Positions 12,142 to 25,425 of a DNA stretch of 64,000 nucleotides are shown here, piece by piece. The notes beneath the pieces were generated by a model. The model was not told the origin of the DNA and did no database searches. It saw nothing but the letters and a program-made list of their open reading frames with translations. Source of the stretch: Sparassis latifolia (Eukaryota > Basidiomycota > Agaricomycetes > Polyporales > Sparassidaceae); the NCBI GenBank assembly GCA_018466975.1, contig CM031552.1, forward strand, positions 744,001 to 808,000. The letters are read 5' to 3'. The translations under genes and the position numbers were made by a program. Positions within the stretch are counted from its first letter, which is position 1; every line of letters begins with the position of its first letter.

Positions 12142-14524
12142 ATGCCTCGGATTCGCAAAAGTCAGTTGCTGTCCTTCATGTGGATATGTTGTGTCTGATC
12201 CGATGTATCAGAGCCGAGTAAGCGCGGTTCTACTAACCAACGCGAGAAGATCAAGCACAAGGCCGCCGAGACGAGAAAGAAGAGGAAGAAGGACGCGAAG
12301 AAAATCACTCAGTGGAAAACAAGTACGCACCACGTTTCTGCATTATACGTGATCATCTCAGCCGTTTCTCGTACACCTCAGAACATCCAAAGGACCTTGG
12401 AATCCCGAACAACTTCCCGTACAAGGACCAGATCCTTGCGGAGGTTGCGGAAGAGCGGAGACGGGTGCGTATCTAGCCATGAGTATATTTTCACCTCTGA
12501 CGGTTGCGGTTGTACCTAAGGCTGTGGAAGAGAAGGAGCGTCGGAAAGCAGAGAAGAAGTCTGCAAAGGCGAAGATTTCCTCTGAGAACGGGTCTGACGC
12601 CGAGTCTGAGGTAGCCTTCGACGAAGTGAGCGCAGTGACCGGAGGTGCGACAAAAACTTCCAGCGGAAAGGAGAAGGCCTTGCAAGTTGACGCGAAAGAT
12701 GTCGAAGAAGACGTCCCCGTCCTCATCAACAGAGACCTGTCTGACCTGAAGACCGTGCTCGATATTGCGGACGTCGTCATTCAGGTGCTGGATGCTCGAG
12801 ATCCGCTGCCTTATAGGAGCACACACATTGAGGAAATAGCGGGAGAGAAGAAGATGCTACTTGTGCTCAACAAAGTCGGTGTGTGATATTTTCGCACTCA
12901 ATCGCATAGTGCCTGAAACAGTGTTCTCTCAGATGCCTGCCCTCGGGAGGCGATCGTATCTTGGGTTGCTACTCTCCGTGGCCAATGCCCTACTGTACTC
13001 TTCCGCTCTGCCTCGGCATTTCTCCCCAAGGCAGTGGAACCATCGAGCAGAGGAAAGGCCAAGGATCCCGTGGACGATGCATGGGGTGTCGACGCTATCC
13101 TCAGCTGTCTAGGATCGTGGGCGCAGCAAAAACAAGATGAAAAACCTCTCGTGGTCGCGGTCGTTGGAGTCGCGAATGTAAGCCAATGCCTTTTCTCTGA
13201 ATAAATCATGCGTTGACATTATTTCAGGTGGGTAAAAGCTCAGTTATTAATTCCCTACTAAGGAGGGCGGCTTTGGTTATATACACTGTAAATTCGACTG
13301 CACTGGAAGGATCGACCACAACGACGCATCCTCAAGAAGTGGAGATCGAGTTTGAAGGAAAACAAATTCGACTCATTGACACTCCAGGAGTATCATGGCA
13401 TCCTGTACCAGACGATAGTCGGGAGACAACTGAAAAGATTCGTGCGCAGGACATCTTGGTAAGGAGCAGGGGCAGGATTGAACGTTTGAAAAATCCTGTG
13501 CCAGTCGGTACGTGAATTACAGAAAACAGTCATTCGCCTTTCTAACGGCTACTCCATGTTTTAGTCGCTGCAATTGTTTCTCGTTCCGATCGCGAAGACA
13601 TTATGCTATTTTACAACCTTCCGGCTTTTGCAGACAGAGACACAAATGCCTTCCTATCAGGTGTTGCTCGTTCAAACGGGCTAATCAAGAAGGTGTGTGT
13701 CTCTCGCACGACAATCGGCACGCAGCACTCTCACTGTGCCTCGTTCCCAGGGTGGTGTCCTCGATCTCTCGGGTGCTTCTCGCATTGTCTTGCGAGACTG
13801 GAGCACCGGCAAGTTCCTTCGATACACGATGCCTGCTTCTCCGGCTCCTACATCCGCTTCCGATACTGCGCCTGCGGAGGTGTACGCGAAAGACGAGGAG
13901 GTTGTGTCCAGGCTATTCACACTGAAAGAGATGCGCAGAGCAGGGGGTGCGATCAAGATGACAGCGGGCCCAGTGGAGACACGAAAGGTTGTCCTGGATG
14001 CATCCTGGATGGTCTCTGACGATGAGGATGGTAATGAAGGTGACGAGGAGGAAGACGAAGATGAATTGGACGAAGATGTATCTGGAGGTGTTGACGAAGA
14101 GGATGAAGACCAGGAGAGCGGTGGTGGAGATGTTGACGAGGACGAAGATGAAGACTCGGATGACGCACCGGTGCGCCCGAGCGGCAAGCGGAAACGAGGT
14201 GTCACCAAGATCTCAACACCTCCACCTCGACCACTGAAAAAAGTGGCTTTCTCTGCGGAACCCAAGGGGACCAAGCAGGCTCGTGCAGCAGCGGGTGCGA
14301 AAGGTTCACGGACCACTACGCTGGAGGCTCGATCGAAATCTGCCGAGGATAAACCCGTCGTGAAATCCAAGGCCGCCGTCGCCGTGGACAAGGCAAGCAA
14401 AACGAAACACGCCATGAAAAAGACTGCTCGTCATGCTGTATCACAGAAGGTAGCAAATTCCTCATCCAAAAACACGGCACCTCGCGAGGGCGAGGAGGTG
14501 TATGATTTCAAGAAGTTCTTCTGA
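12142..14524 (+). CDS. NUG1: Nucleolar GTP-binding protein NUG1 (circularly permuted GTPase)
   Basis: Nucleolar/nucleoplasmic GTPase needed for assembly and export of pre-60S ribosomal particles. Eight exons (12142-12160, 12212-12322, 12382-12464, 12521-12878, 12933-13177, 13228-13507, 13565-13692, 13751-14524) give 665 residues with all phases closing. The basic N-terminus (MPRIRKKPSKRG, then Lys/Arg runs) is the RNA-binding GN3L domain. The GTPase motifs are permuted: G4 (NKVD) comes first, then G1 (GVANVGKSS), a Thr-rich G2 (TTTTHPQEV) and G3 (DTPG). The C-terminal 170 residues hold a long Asp/Glu run and then a Lys/Ala-rich tail. This is the expected partner of ribosomal genes such as the nearby RPL18, but there is no sign of co-regulation. 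Confidence 0.95.
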
Positions 14525-14849
14525 CGGGACAAATCCGTTCCTACATTACGATGCATAAGATTAATTACATTAGTCGTGGAGGTTTCATTACCGTCTACCG
14601 TCATTGTCTATCGGGCGACCGGTGGGTATAAATCAGGAAATGCGGGAGGTGAGGCTATATGCGTATGCAGTGAGAATGCTGGGGAACCGTGTGAGTAAGT
14701 ATGCAAGCCGATATCCACGCAACTTAATGAAGTGTCCACGGTCGTAGCGTCTGCAGCCAAGGTAGTAACCCGCAATACGCATTTTGAACCATGCGAAAAT
14801 GAAGTAACCAAACAATATCCATGCAATGAGGACCACGGTGGATCCATGA

Positions 14850-17800
14850 TTAATCGCTGATCTTCACGACACAAGTTCCTCCATCCTTGAGGACACCCAG
14901 AGGACCAGCTGCATCCCTCCGGAAGACTTCCGGCGCCCTTTCAAGGGGCAATACCTTCGTATCCTGGTCCTCCGGGTCTCCGAGGCCTGCCCATGGGCGC
15001 ATCACACCCTCTTCGACCATGGCGACCACTGCAGCTAACGTGTCGCGCACATCTTCGCCTTCGAAATCCACATCCGCCGCCACGCTCACCCACGTGTAAC
15101 CCACAGTCCGCTTCACACTCTTCTTGCCGTCATTAAGGACCTTGATGGGGGCGGTTTTGCCTTGACTACTGGTGGTGATGGCACGGCGGAGAGAACGGAA
15201 GCCCGACTTTAAGTTGTCCTGTGCCTTCGGGATGGCGCGGTTTGGCGTGTCTCCGACAAGTGTAGTGAATTGCGCTTGTGATGGACTGAACTTCGATGTC
15301 TTCTCGGGTGCATCTGGGTGTGCTTGTAACACAGAAAAAGCCGGAGACGATTTCGACGCATGTCGGGCGGTCGCGGCTGAGGGGCTTAGTAGCAGCATTC
15401 TCTGGGCCGCCTCCCAAATCGCTACGCCGCCCACTGTGTCCAGGACGGCATCGAATGACCGGCACTCGTCCGCAAAACGCTGGAGCACCTCCACGGGCGT
15501 CCCAACACAGACCTCCTCAGCACCCCAATCACGGATGCGTGTCTCCACCCTCTCTATACGAGACTCATCTTGAGACGTTCCCTCCGTCGAACTTTCCAGA
15601 ATATCACACACAGCGGACTCAGGGACTTGAACAGACACTCGAACTCCTTTTCGCGCCAGTAGCTGGAGTGCCAAGCAACCGGGCCCGTCGTGGCCTTGGA
15701 GGATGAGCATCCGCGGACGCGACTCGAGGTCACGCGTCCTGGGCATTGAAAGCACATCAGCGAACGAACGCACAGCACGGTGTGCAGAGAGGCCGATGAG
15801 CGGAAGTAGAGCGAGTTCCTCAAGCGAAAGAGGAGCGGGTGGGACGAGTGGCGACGGAGTGAATGTAGGATGCTGCTGTGAGGGCAACGACATACTGCGA
15901 GTATGCTTCCGGCGACGCGGTGGAAAGAGTGTGATGGGGCGAGCACACGGCTGAGGAGAACGGAACACTCTGTGCCGCTCGACAAGAATGAACTCGGCAA
16001 GGGCACCGCACTGCCAGGAACGTCTCCGTCAGCATACTTTAGACCGAGAATCAAGGGAAAGCGTAACCACCTTCCGCACGTCCAATAATCCAACAACCCA
16101 CTCACCCCTCTTACACACTTCATCCTTCACCTCGAATCCACACTCCATTGCGCGTCCAACAAAACTACGTCCAGGAATAAACCCAGCTCGTCCCTTCCTC
16201 AAGGAGCCTGCAGATGCCCCACCTGAACCGTCATCAATCTTCTCCTGGACCAACAACGAATCAAGACCGTCCAAGGCCACCGCAAACACCTGCACAAGTA
16301 CATGTGATGGCGGGCAAAATGACGGCGGCGGAAGGTGCGAAGTAAAAGCCACAGGAAGTGGAAGCGTGCTGCGCAAATGGGCCGGCGTCATACTCTCTTT
16401 CCTGTTCATGCTACGCCGGCGCTCTGGCTTCTTCCCCTTCAATCCAAATGATAGGGTCAGCGAAAAGCCGCGACGGTTCCCAGGGCGGGACCGCACGGCG
16501 AGACTAGCTCCACGGACAACCTCAATGGTAGCCATACTGCTCTGCGCGACGCCCGCGCGCACGAGGTCGACCTTACCGTCTCTCATTGCTTTGCCCGTCT
16601 CGTTTGCATAGTTGGCACGTGGGAGGGTGAGACTCGTGTATCCCGTAGGCGGACTATTCGACACGGACCCTGGGAAGGGCGTCGGAATGGAGTACGTGGG
16701 AAGGGAAGACGACATGGTAGATGATTCAGAGGGCACGAGCGAGGAACGCACGGGCGAGGAAGGACGTGAGCGCAACTGTCCTCGCAAACGGGCATAGTCC
16801 TGCAGCATAGCATCAGGTGACTCATCCAACTGCGACTGCTCATCAGACAGCATATACTTGTCCATGGGGTTAGTATTAGACAGGAAGAGGGGATGGAGCG
16901 GCCCTGGCGAGGACGGCGCAGTGGAAGACGGGGTCAACGAGCTTAGTGACTCCGTGAAATGTACAGGAGTCGGGGCACGACTCGGCTCACAGCTGCTCGG
17001 AGCCGTACTGTACTCGCTTTCGTCTTCCTCCCACAATGCAGACATACGTCCGCGCGACTGACGGTGCGAATGTCTGCTTGAGCGGTCGGCTTTCGATCGT
17101 GAGCGCGCACCGGGCCGGGGAGTTGCCTGTGGGAAAGTGGTCGGCGGCTCCAGAAAGTGCGACGTTCCTGTCGGTGAACCGGTAGGGATAGGAGGAAGGA
17201 GGTCAGGATGAAGCGGACGCGACATGCGCCGCGGGGACGATGTGTTCGTAGAAGTCATCTTTGCCGTGGACATCTTCACTTCGTTGGCCCAGTCCTCATC
17301 AGTGTACATGGTCATACGAGCCTCTACCTGTGAACGACGACGAGTAGCCATGGCGTCGCCCTCCATATTATTGCAGGAAGGCAACGACGATATAGATAAA
17401 GGCCTTAGCCTCACAGGCGACTCACTCCTAGCGGGAGAATCAGACACCAGCGATACTGTTTGTGAGGCCGTTGTGGTTGTGGACTGCACAGCTTCCTCGG
17501 GTTGCTGCGCTGGTTGATTGATTGGACTCGGAGACGGCGCAGACCGATGAGGCGATGGTGAGCGCTGCGGACTTGTTGAAATGGCTATGGTCTCTACCAC
17601 GTCCTCGCCTGGCTTGAGCGCACCATGGTCGGAACTGAGCGGTGTGGTAATGCGCGTTGATGTCGTCGCGCATGACGATGAGAACGAAGACCCAGCCTCG
17701 TCGTGGTCCGTCGACGAAGAGGCGTGGGAGGAGAGAGAGGAGTCGGACGGGGTGCGAGAGACAGGCGTCGCCACCGTTGTATCCAGTTCTGGGGGTGCCG

Positions 17801-18563
17801 CTGCGGAATGGAGAGGAAGAAGGGCGTTGGCAAGGGCATGGGAGTCGAGCAGCAGGAGTGTGGAGCTACGAGACGCACGTGGGGAAGAATACGTCGAGGA
17901 GCGAGGAGTGTAGAACATGTCGTCCTCTGCTGCATCGCCGTCGAGGGCGAGCTCGGCGGTACGAGTGAAGTCGACCTGGTGTCGGTCTGTCCGGAAATAT
18001 TGTAGTGGGTTTAAGTAAGAAGTATGTCCATGTTGCGCCGGAGGTGCAGTGTGAAAAGAGGCGATTTGGCGGATAAGGGATCGCTTGGGAAGAAGCTTTA
18101 TCACGGACAGAACATCACAACAAAAATACGATAGTAAGTGGCTACCCAGAATAGGCAAGATGGAGTAACGAGGTGCGGTACTCACATCAGAATCCGTTGT
18201 GCGCTCTTTCTGGAAGTGAACGGACCTAGTGGACCCTTGGAACGTCCGGGGCGGGGAGTGGATGTCAGAATTCGGCACAACCTGAGCAGAGACGTGTTCA
18301 GACAGAACAGAGGGGCTGACAGAGCTTGTGGGAGGAAGGCCCGGAAGCAGTGATGCCCCAGGAGCTTCGTGGCATTCTGTGCGTGTGGTAGCTATGCGAA
18401 TCAGCTCGTGCTTCGAAGAGTGGTACTCCTTCTGTTGAGGAAAAGAATAAGTTTGAGAAGGTCTTCCGAGTAGAGATTGTATGAGAGTTGGCTTGGGCAT
18501 CGTCAGGGACGACGTCAAAAACTGGGCTGAGGACGGTGTCGATGACGGAGGGGAAACAAGCAT
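14850..18563 (-). CDS. Long disordered protein fused to an MDR dehydrogenase-like domain
   Basis: Two main exons (18563-16071 and 16010-14850) joined across a 60-bp intron, giving about 1,217 residues. The first 600 or so residues are Ser/Pro/Thr-rich and look disordered, with SPSPHRS- and SSSLPTYS-like runs. The last 550 carry a diverged medium-chain dehydrogenase/reductase: a GroES-like part (PGRSFVGRAMECG, KRGEWVVGLLDVRK, then CGALAEFILVERHRV across the splice), the linker LSLEELALLPLIGLSAHRA and a Rossmann-like part (MLILQGHDGPGCLALQLL). The nucleotide-binding glycine pattern is atypical and I see no zinc-ligand set, so activity is doubtful. A GTGAGT site near 18184 suggests one or two further introns in the N-terminal part, so the true protein may be shorter. 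The start could also be the ATG at about 18500. Confidence 0.75.
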
Positions 18564-21500
18564 TGTCAGCCACAGAACGCACGCCTCGCTCCACGCGGGC
18601 GCGCTGCGTCAGCCCAAAGCGTCAGCCAGGCCGCCACAATCCTCAGCCTAGAAGCTTTTCCGACGTCCTCCTTCCAAGCTCTTGCAATCGTCCTGAGTAG
18701 GTTTTGGTTACCTAGCGTCTCAACTGGCGTCTGCACTGGGTGATACCCCCGGGTTTGTTCAGGCGCTGACGCACTTATCGAAGCTAATCTACGTGAGTTC
18801 CGTCGTGCTAACCGTCGCGAGCTCGGAGTCCATTCCGCTTCCAACCAGCATTGCAATCACATCAACACGTTCGTGGTCGCATACCCTGTTCCCTGCCTAT
18901 CAATTTCCCTATCTGTGACATGAAACTGGTGGTATAGCTTCAAATTCTGTCTTCCAGAAGACGTCACCAGGGCCGTGGTGAGTGATCCATTTCCGCGAAC
19001 CATTCAACAGGTCCTCACATTCTGCTCACACGCAGTACTTGTATCTATACAAACTTCTATGCATTGCACCCTGCGGATACCGCTGAATGCTTCCACACAT
19101 TCAAATTGAAGTCCAAAATTGATATCGCGCACACGCTGTTCAACATATAAGTACCAGCAATTATAGACGGAAAATTATCAACTCGGCGCCGGGATCCAGG
19201 ACCGTGCCACTTTCGGCGCCGTGCACTGCTGCAAGTCGAGCTGTGGGGCCGCCGCGCAGGAACCACGTTCTTCGTTCCATCGAAGAGTGGGCGCGCGGAA
19301 GGCGGGAGCCTGATCAAGAAGCCACGTTGCAAATGTGCTTATGGCGGCCTGTATGCGATATGTCCACTGCCCCCGGTTTCGACGAACAAGGTCTGTCACA
19401 ATCTGCCGACTTCACCTGTTTACGCTCGGGATCTGATGTGAACATACGTATCTGTTGTGTGTACGCCGACGCACAGTGGGCGGCATGTGGCGGTGTTCTC
19501 ACTGCTATGAGGAGCAAACACATCGAAGACTAAAAATGGAATAGGGAACAGAACAGACGCTGCAAGAGCGAGCCATCAGGGTGGTGAGTCATAGCATGTT
19601 CGATTTGGTAAAAAGCGGTATTACAATAGCCGTTGAAGAGGCAGTGATCACACTCGTCAACATCAGAGTGTATTTAAACATCGCCCAAATTGTGCCAGCG
19701 GTCTCGCCGGTCGATGGCATCGATTCACTTCAATTCTGCGAGATTTCCAACATGTCCGTCGGAGCGAGAGCTGAATATGCCTGCAAGTGGTGCAAAGTCG
19801 TCATGATGTCAGACGCGATCGCGATCGAAGATCTTCGAGAAGGAGATCTGCAGGATACATCCGAAATTATCAACTCTGTTGCGGCCGATAAGATAAGATC
19901 TGTCTATCACGCGACTTCAGCGCGACGCTCTCTCGGCTTCAGGACATCTCAAACGAACCGCTTTCAAAAGTCAAAGTCAGAAAATTCCAGCAGATCGCAT
20001 TGATACTCCCATGCTTGCAGCAATGGTCGTGCCAGCACCGCGGCCAGTGGCATATCCGAATCCCGTCGTGATATGGATGAAGGTTACCTTCATTAGGAGC
20101 TTCTCGCAACGCACGTGTGGAAAACATTGTCGCCATTGGCCTTGCTCTATTCGCGAACCCAGCCCTGGGCATGAGGGTGGGGCTCTAATGAACGGCGGCG
20201 TGCGGGGAAGTGAGTGCTTACGGAATTCCGCGTATTCCAGGCATGTGCTCAACAAACCTCCGTGCGGGCTGATACATCCCTGAGATAGAACCTCTAGCGT
20301 CGAACGTTCTCTACTGTGTGTTGCGATAGTGGTAGCATCACCTGGGAAGCCACCATGCATGAAGGTGCGTGTACTGTGAAATCGATGCGTGATGTGGCGG
20401 TTTTCGGAGCGGATAAGGTGCGTTCTTGGCTCTCTCCGGTTGATATGAGCTAATTGACATTACCCGGGCTGTGATACGATAACTCGATGATTCGCTGCTT
20501 TCTCCCGGACTCTATTGTGTATCTCAGCATGGTGATGCTGCATTAAGCAGCTTATGGGTGGTATCTGTCTAGGCAGAAAACTCTTCAGCTTGATTCTACT
20601 CCATCAATGCTATCTCCTGTCTGCGGTGGTAGTACTAGTGGTATCCTCGAGTCCAGAGTCCTAGCGACGAGAAGGCGAAACTTTGAAGCATCGCTCTGTT
20701 CGTCGACCCTCGGACCTTCAAAGTTGACCCTCACTACCTCTTGCATACTTGTTGAACTTCAATATCATTGTCTTCCCACTGTTTAATTGGCCATCTGTGT
20801 TCAGCTTGGCTTTCTATTCGACCGCGTGTGACCAGCCTACTCGGCGAGGGTTCCAAGGGTGGATTGCGCTGCTTAGGGCATTGGTGTGTATTACCGCCAT
20901 CAAGCGAGCGTAGTCGGCGATGAAGGCGAAGGTGCTTACAGAAAGCTCAATGGCCTCGTTTATGTCCTATCTGTTCAGAGGAATCAAGTGTCAGTGTCTC
21001 ACTTGAAACCCTCCCGGAATTGTGTCGCTGAGTGAATGTAAGTTTTGTCAGCCTTACAATGTCACCATTTGTCGCCCGTACAAATTTATTGACAAAGTTT
21101 TGCATATGTAAATAGAACTGAATAGGAACTCAATTTGAATTGGCCAATTGAATTTGTCACTGCAGCAAATGTAGACCTTGTTTTGTCTGCAAATGGTTAC
21201 TTTGTAGTGAGCGCAAATTCATCATTTGTCGAGGTGGCAGTTAGTCTCTGGTGTCTCGTGTTCTAGTGGGCGAGTCTTATATGACCCTCCTCAATTTGAT
21301 CAAAGGTGTGGCTATCATCTAGTTGTTCAATTTCCATCAGTCTTCGAAACATCTGACATCAAGGCGAGCTATTGGCTAGGTACCCGAAAGTCCTTCTCTG
21401 TTGTGGGCTTGCTATCAAAGGAATGTATATTGTTGCACATCATCGCAACTTCTGAACTCGCGCGGGTCTCTTTACACAATTTCCCGCCTACGGGAGTCAT

Positions 21501-22021
21501 TTCGATATATCTCATATTCGATAGCTCATTGTGTCTCACTCGTTCGTCGTGTAAAATTGGAGATGTTGAGCAGAGATACTTAGTACATGCTACTCTTATA
21601 ATATACATTCTGGCTGTCCCTCAGAGCTTTGACTTCTGCACCGCAGCCTGTCAATGGAGAGTCTTGTCAATAATGATGGACAAATAGGTTTCTCTTTACC
21701 GGCTCTATTGCAACCAAGCTTGGAATTTTTGACTGTCCTTGCAGAACCTCCAATGGATGTGCGGATGTGCGCCAGGACGAGAGTCACTGTACCGCCACAA
21801 TCCTTGCAGAAGTCTGGCGACACACGTGCGCGATCGACAAGAGATCTTGGATCCACCCACTTCGTCATCTGAGCGCGAGGAAACTTTGACCACTGCGCCG
21901 AGCACAGAGAACTCCCACTCTTTCTTGTGTCCCTACTCCTTGCATAGAGGACTATACATATTGTACCTTCACTTCGGATTCAAGGTCTATACAATAGTCT
22001 TCTCCCGACGCTGTCATCATA
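18564..22021. other. Gene-poor 3.4-kb region with one dispersed repeat copy
   Basis: No convincing gene. The longest frames (19581-20003 plus; 21226-21687 plus) lack family motifs and intron structure. The second copy of the dispersed repeat sits at 20998-21239. The end nearest 22 kb must contain the PRPP synthetase promoter. Confidence 0.5.
20998..21239 (+). repeat. Dispersed repeat, copy 2
   Basis: About 242 bp matching 4426-4660 in direct orientation. The match starts at the CTCACTTGA block and ends after the TTTGTCGAGGTGGCA block; flanks are unrelated outside these limits. The two copies sit 16.5 kb apart. Confidence 0.75.
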
Positions 22022-23365
22022 ATGCTTCGCGGTAATTCTGTAAGGATATTGACGGGTTCGTCCTCCATTCACAATCTGCCGTAGATTTGGACTAATAGTG
22101 TAAATTTTCCTCAGGGAACAGTCACCCCGAGCTCGCCCATGCGGTGGCCGAGCGGTGAGGCAGCTTCAAGTTTTCCTGCGGCAGCCACGCAGGAGTGTGT
22201 GGGCGGTAATTCACCACTGTGCTACTTAGGCTCAACGTGCCCTTGACACCCTGCAAGGTCAAAAAGTTTTCGAATGGCGAAATTGGCGTCACAATATCGG
22301 AATCTGTCCGCGACGAGGACGTGTTCATCATCCAGTCCGGATGCAGCGATGTCAACGACAACCTGATGGAGCTCCTCATCCTCATCTCTGCCTGCAAGGG
22401 GTCGTCTGCGAGACGCATTACCGCGGTTATCCCGTGCTTTCCGTATGCGAGGATGGACAAGAAGGACAAGTCTCGTGCACCCATCACTGCGAAGCTCGTT
22501 GCGAACATGCTGGCGGTTGCAGGATGCGACCATGTCATCACAATGGATCTCCATGCTAGCCAAATTCAGGGTTTTTTTGATTTCCCTGTGGACAATTTGT
22601 ACTCCGAACCCCTGATGATTGCATACATCAAGAGGCACATAGAGGATTGGAAAAACGGCATCATCGTGAGTCCAGATGCGGGCGGTGCAAAAAGGTAGAG
22701 ATCGCACACCATGTTCCCCTTATACTTGGTTAATCCTATGAAGAGTTACAGCAATTGCAGATAAGCTGGGTGTTGAATTTGCCTTGATTCACCGAGAGCG
22801 AACCGGGAATTCAGCTAAATCGCCTGAAAAAATGGAGGTTCTTGTAGGCGACGTTCGCGGCAAGGTATCACCTTCATCTGACCCCAATGCAGTGCACTCA
22901 CACTAGCTAGGTTGCTATACTCGTAGACGATATGATAGATAGCGGGGTTACGCTCATCCTCGCTGCTCGCTCACTTAAGGAGAATGGAGCAGAGAAGGTT
23001 TACGCCCTCATTTCACATGGTGTGTCTCACCTCCAGCGCAGTTTTCTTTCCTGCCCCTGCGTTGAAATTCATTCCTGGTTTGGCTGGATAGGATTGTTGT
23101 CCGAGACCAATATGAACGCGATCCAAGAGCTTCCCATAGAGGAGCTTGTGGTACGCTGGCTGTCTCAAGTTCTTTGGAGCCATATATTCATGCACGACGA
23201 CAGGTTACCAACACCATACCGCAGGAACAGCACTCGGTCGGGTGCGCAAAGTTGGTCACCATAGACGTGAGCCCGACGATCGCGGAGAGCATTCGCAGGA
23301 CTCACAACGGAGAGAGCATCAGTCTTCTCTTCGGAGATTGGACAGGCCAAGGCGTAGGGTTTTGA
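22022..23365 (+). CDS. PRS: Ribose-phosphate pyrophosphokinase (PRPP synthetase)
   Basis: Makes 5-phosphoribosyl-1-diphosphate from ribose-5-phosphate and ATP for nucleotide, His and Trp synthesis. Seven exons (22022-22055, 22115-22154, 22230-22694, 22744-22864, 22911-23019, 23092-23150, 23204-23365) give 329 residues, the length of the catalytic short form without the large inserts of some yeast paralogues. Motifs: [14 protein letters not shown] at the N-terminus, [19 protein letters not shown], the catalytic/flexible-loop region [20 protein letters not shown], and the PRPP-binding loop [14 protein letters not shown]. Which yeast PRS paralogue it corresponds to cannot be decided here. It is convergent with SWD1. 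Confidence 0.95.
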
Positions 23366-23573
23366 GTGGGATGAAATGGCCTGCCGTGGATATGCTATCC
23401 TCAGGACTATATCAGTGGTACGCACTGTGGAAGACGTATTCTTTCGGTTACTTCATAACCGCTCGTACGTGTACAAGAATTCGCCAATCAATCGCACTTT
23501 CATGCAGTGTCCATGGTACAGCCGCTCCTGCCGCTGGTCCTCTCGAGAATATACTATGCGACGGCTTTTCATC

Positions 23574-25425
23574 CTATATCGCAGTGTCCGACTCGTCCTC
23601 AACTTGTATTCGCATCCTCCAGTCAGAGATGTCCTCGTCCGGTTCTTCCGTCGCCCACGCAACATCCTCATCGTCCTCATCATTCCTCTGCAATTCATTC
23701 CTTCTCGCTACCTCGTCTTTATCATCGGTCAATCCGTCGATGTCTACTTCCTGCTCCTCTGCTTTCATCTTGCGCAGCGCGAGCTCGCTCTCTTCTTCCT
23801 ACAGATACAAGAAGAAATACTGAGTAGTTGCTGTGCAAGCTCGAGTGACGGAGCGCACTATGTCAAATTCTTCCTCTCGCTCCTCGTACTCGACGTTCTC
23901 GTCTACTTCTTCAAATCCGCCAGCGAATGCACCCCACCGCTCAGGTGTCGGGCAGTGCCATATGAGGATGTTGCCTTGGTTCGTCGTAGACGCAATTGCG
24001 GGTTTGTGTGGGTGCCACTATCTCTGCAAGTGAAAATCAAGGAATACACGGGGAAGGAAGATGATCGTACGTGAAGGTATAGAAGCGGCTCGCGACCACC
24101 ATCTAACGCGCTGGCAAATTGGCCCTCGTTAGATATATCCCATATGTATATCTTGTGAGCCGCATTATCGGCAGCACCTGTACGATCAGACGATCGGATA
24201 ACAAGGCCGAGAAAAAAATGCGAAATAATCTGAAACGCACCACCTGCTAGCCACTCGCCATCAGGGCTATACGACATGGCGTGCCACGCTGTTTTGTTGA
24301 TGGGGTCGTTGAAGCGGTGTGTTGGCTCGAGCTCCTGCTCGATATACTCTCGATCTGCCGTCGGAGGGGCATACGAGGGTACGTTGAACTGTCTGAGAGT
24401 GCGGTCCGACGAGTTTGTGACTAGGCGGCTTCGCAGAACGTCTGATTTAGTTCATGCATCTAGTCCCTCCGTTTCTCACAAACCTACCGTCCACTCTTTG
24501 TAAAGTCAAGACCTCGCATAATTCCTGCACCAGATATTTTGTGACGTGCTACCATCTATTTACGAGGTTGAGAAATGACCACACAGATTGGGGAGCAAGC
24601 TCACCGATTTGGTGCGTGTATTGAAAACGAGGATTGAGCCCGATGTTGTTCCAATAAATACGTGTTTCCCAGAGGGGTCAAAGCGAGCTACTGTCATTGC
24701 GGATCTAGAAATAGCGCATTAGGTCTATATTGTTTGGTAGGAATTGCTGGCGGACCTTTGTTTGCTCATTTGCCCCTCCTCGTCGCTGTCGTCTTGTACT
24801 TCACACAACTCGAAGCGGCCTCTGTATTCTCTACGGAGGTCAACAACGTACGCCTCTCCGCTTCCCAATAACACGAGTAGAATTTTACTGGGGAACGAAG
24901 TAAGCTCGAAAATGATACATGAGACGGGTGTACAGTCATACCTGTTCCGAGGGTGGAACGATGCCGACACAACAGGTGCGTCGAACCGCAGTACTTGGCG
25001 GCGTACAGGCTCGGTGTCCGACGCAAGGTCCCATATAATGACGTTCCAGTCCTTCGACGAGGTCAGCACGTAGCGCGAGTTACGCGACCAGCTGCCACCC
25101 CGCAAAATCACGAATGAGAACACACTTACAAGGCCCAGAAGGAACGGGAACGAGCGTCCACGCACTCTACGCTAGTGACACCCTTGACATGACCCTCGAG
25201 GTGCCGGATGGCCGCCTTGGTGTCCAGGTCCCAGATGACTGCTGAGCCGTCTGATCTTCCTGCTGCAACGAACCGCCCAGAAGGGTCAAAACGCGCGAAC
25301 GAAGCATAGGCGTCGAGTGACGACTGTACGGCCGTCGGGTATGTAATGTTGAATGGGTCTGCAGAATGTTCGATGTTGAAATCGTGCAAAACATAATGAA
25401 AGAAACGGACTTGACAATGTTCCAT
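23574..25425 (-). CDS. SWD1: SWD1/RbBP5-like WD40 subunit of COMPASS (Set1 H3K4 methyltransferase complex)
   Basis: WD40 scaffold of the Set1 complex that methylates histone H3 Lys4. Exons on the minus strand: 25425-25166, 25091-24942, 24887-24756, 24704-24605, 24555-24488, 24428-24241, 24177-24071, 24017-23859 and 23798-23574. WD repeats are seen as GRSDGSAVIWDLDT, SSKDWNVIIWDLAS, GSGEAYVVDLRREYRG, TSGSILVFNTRTK, NSSDRTLRQFN, HKIYIWDISNEGQ and NQGNILIWHCP. After the propeller comes ENVEYEEREEEFD, the RbBP5 hallmark segment, then an acidic tail. The 5' end is uncertain: a short intron beginning just after the ATG (GTCAAG to CTGCAG) would give a shorter N-terminus. It diverges from TTI2 across 188 bp. 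Confidence 0.92.

Noticed and set aside
13681..14415. Minus-strand 244-codon Ser-rich frame
   Set aside because: It is the reverse complement of the Asp/Glu-rich tail of NUG1; GAC/GAA runs read backwards as Ser/Pro codons. NUG1 has splice sites and motifs, this has none.
25092..25129. A 38-bp intron in SWD1 with donor GTAAGT, adding a 12-residue insert
   Set aside because: Too short for an intron here and it inserts residues into a conserved WD repeat. The GTGCGT donor at 25165 gives the conserved TSVDWSRNSRYVL join.
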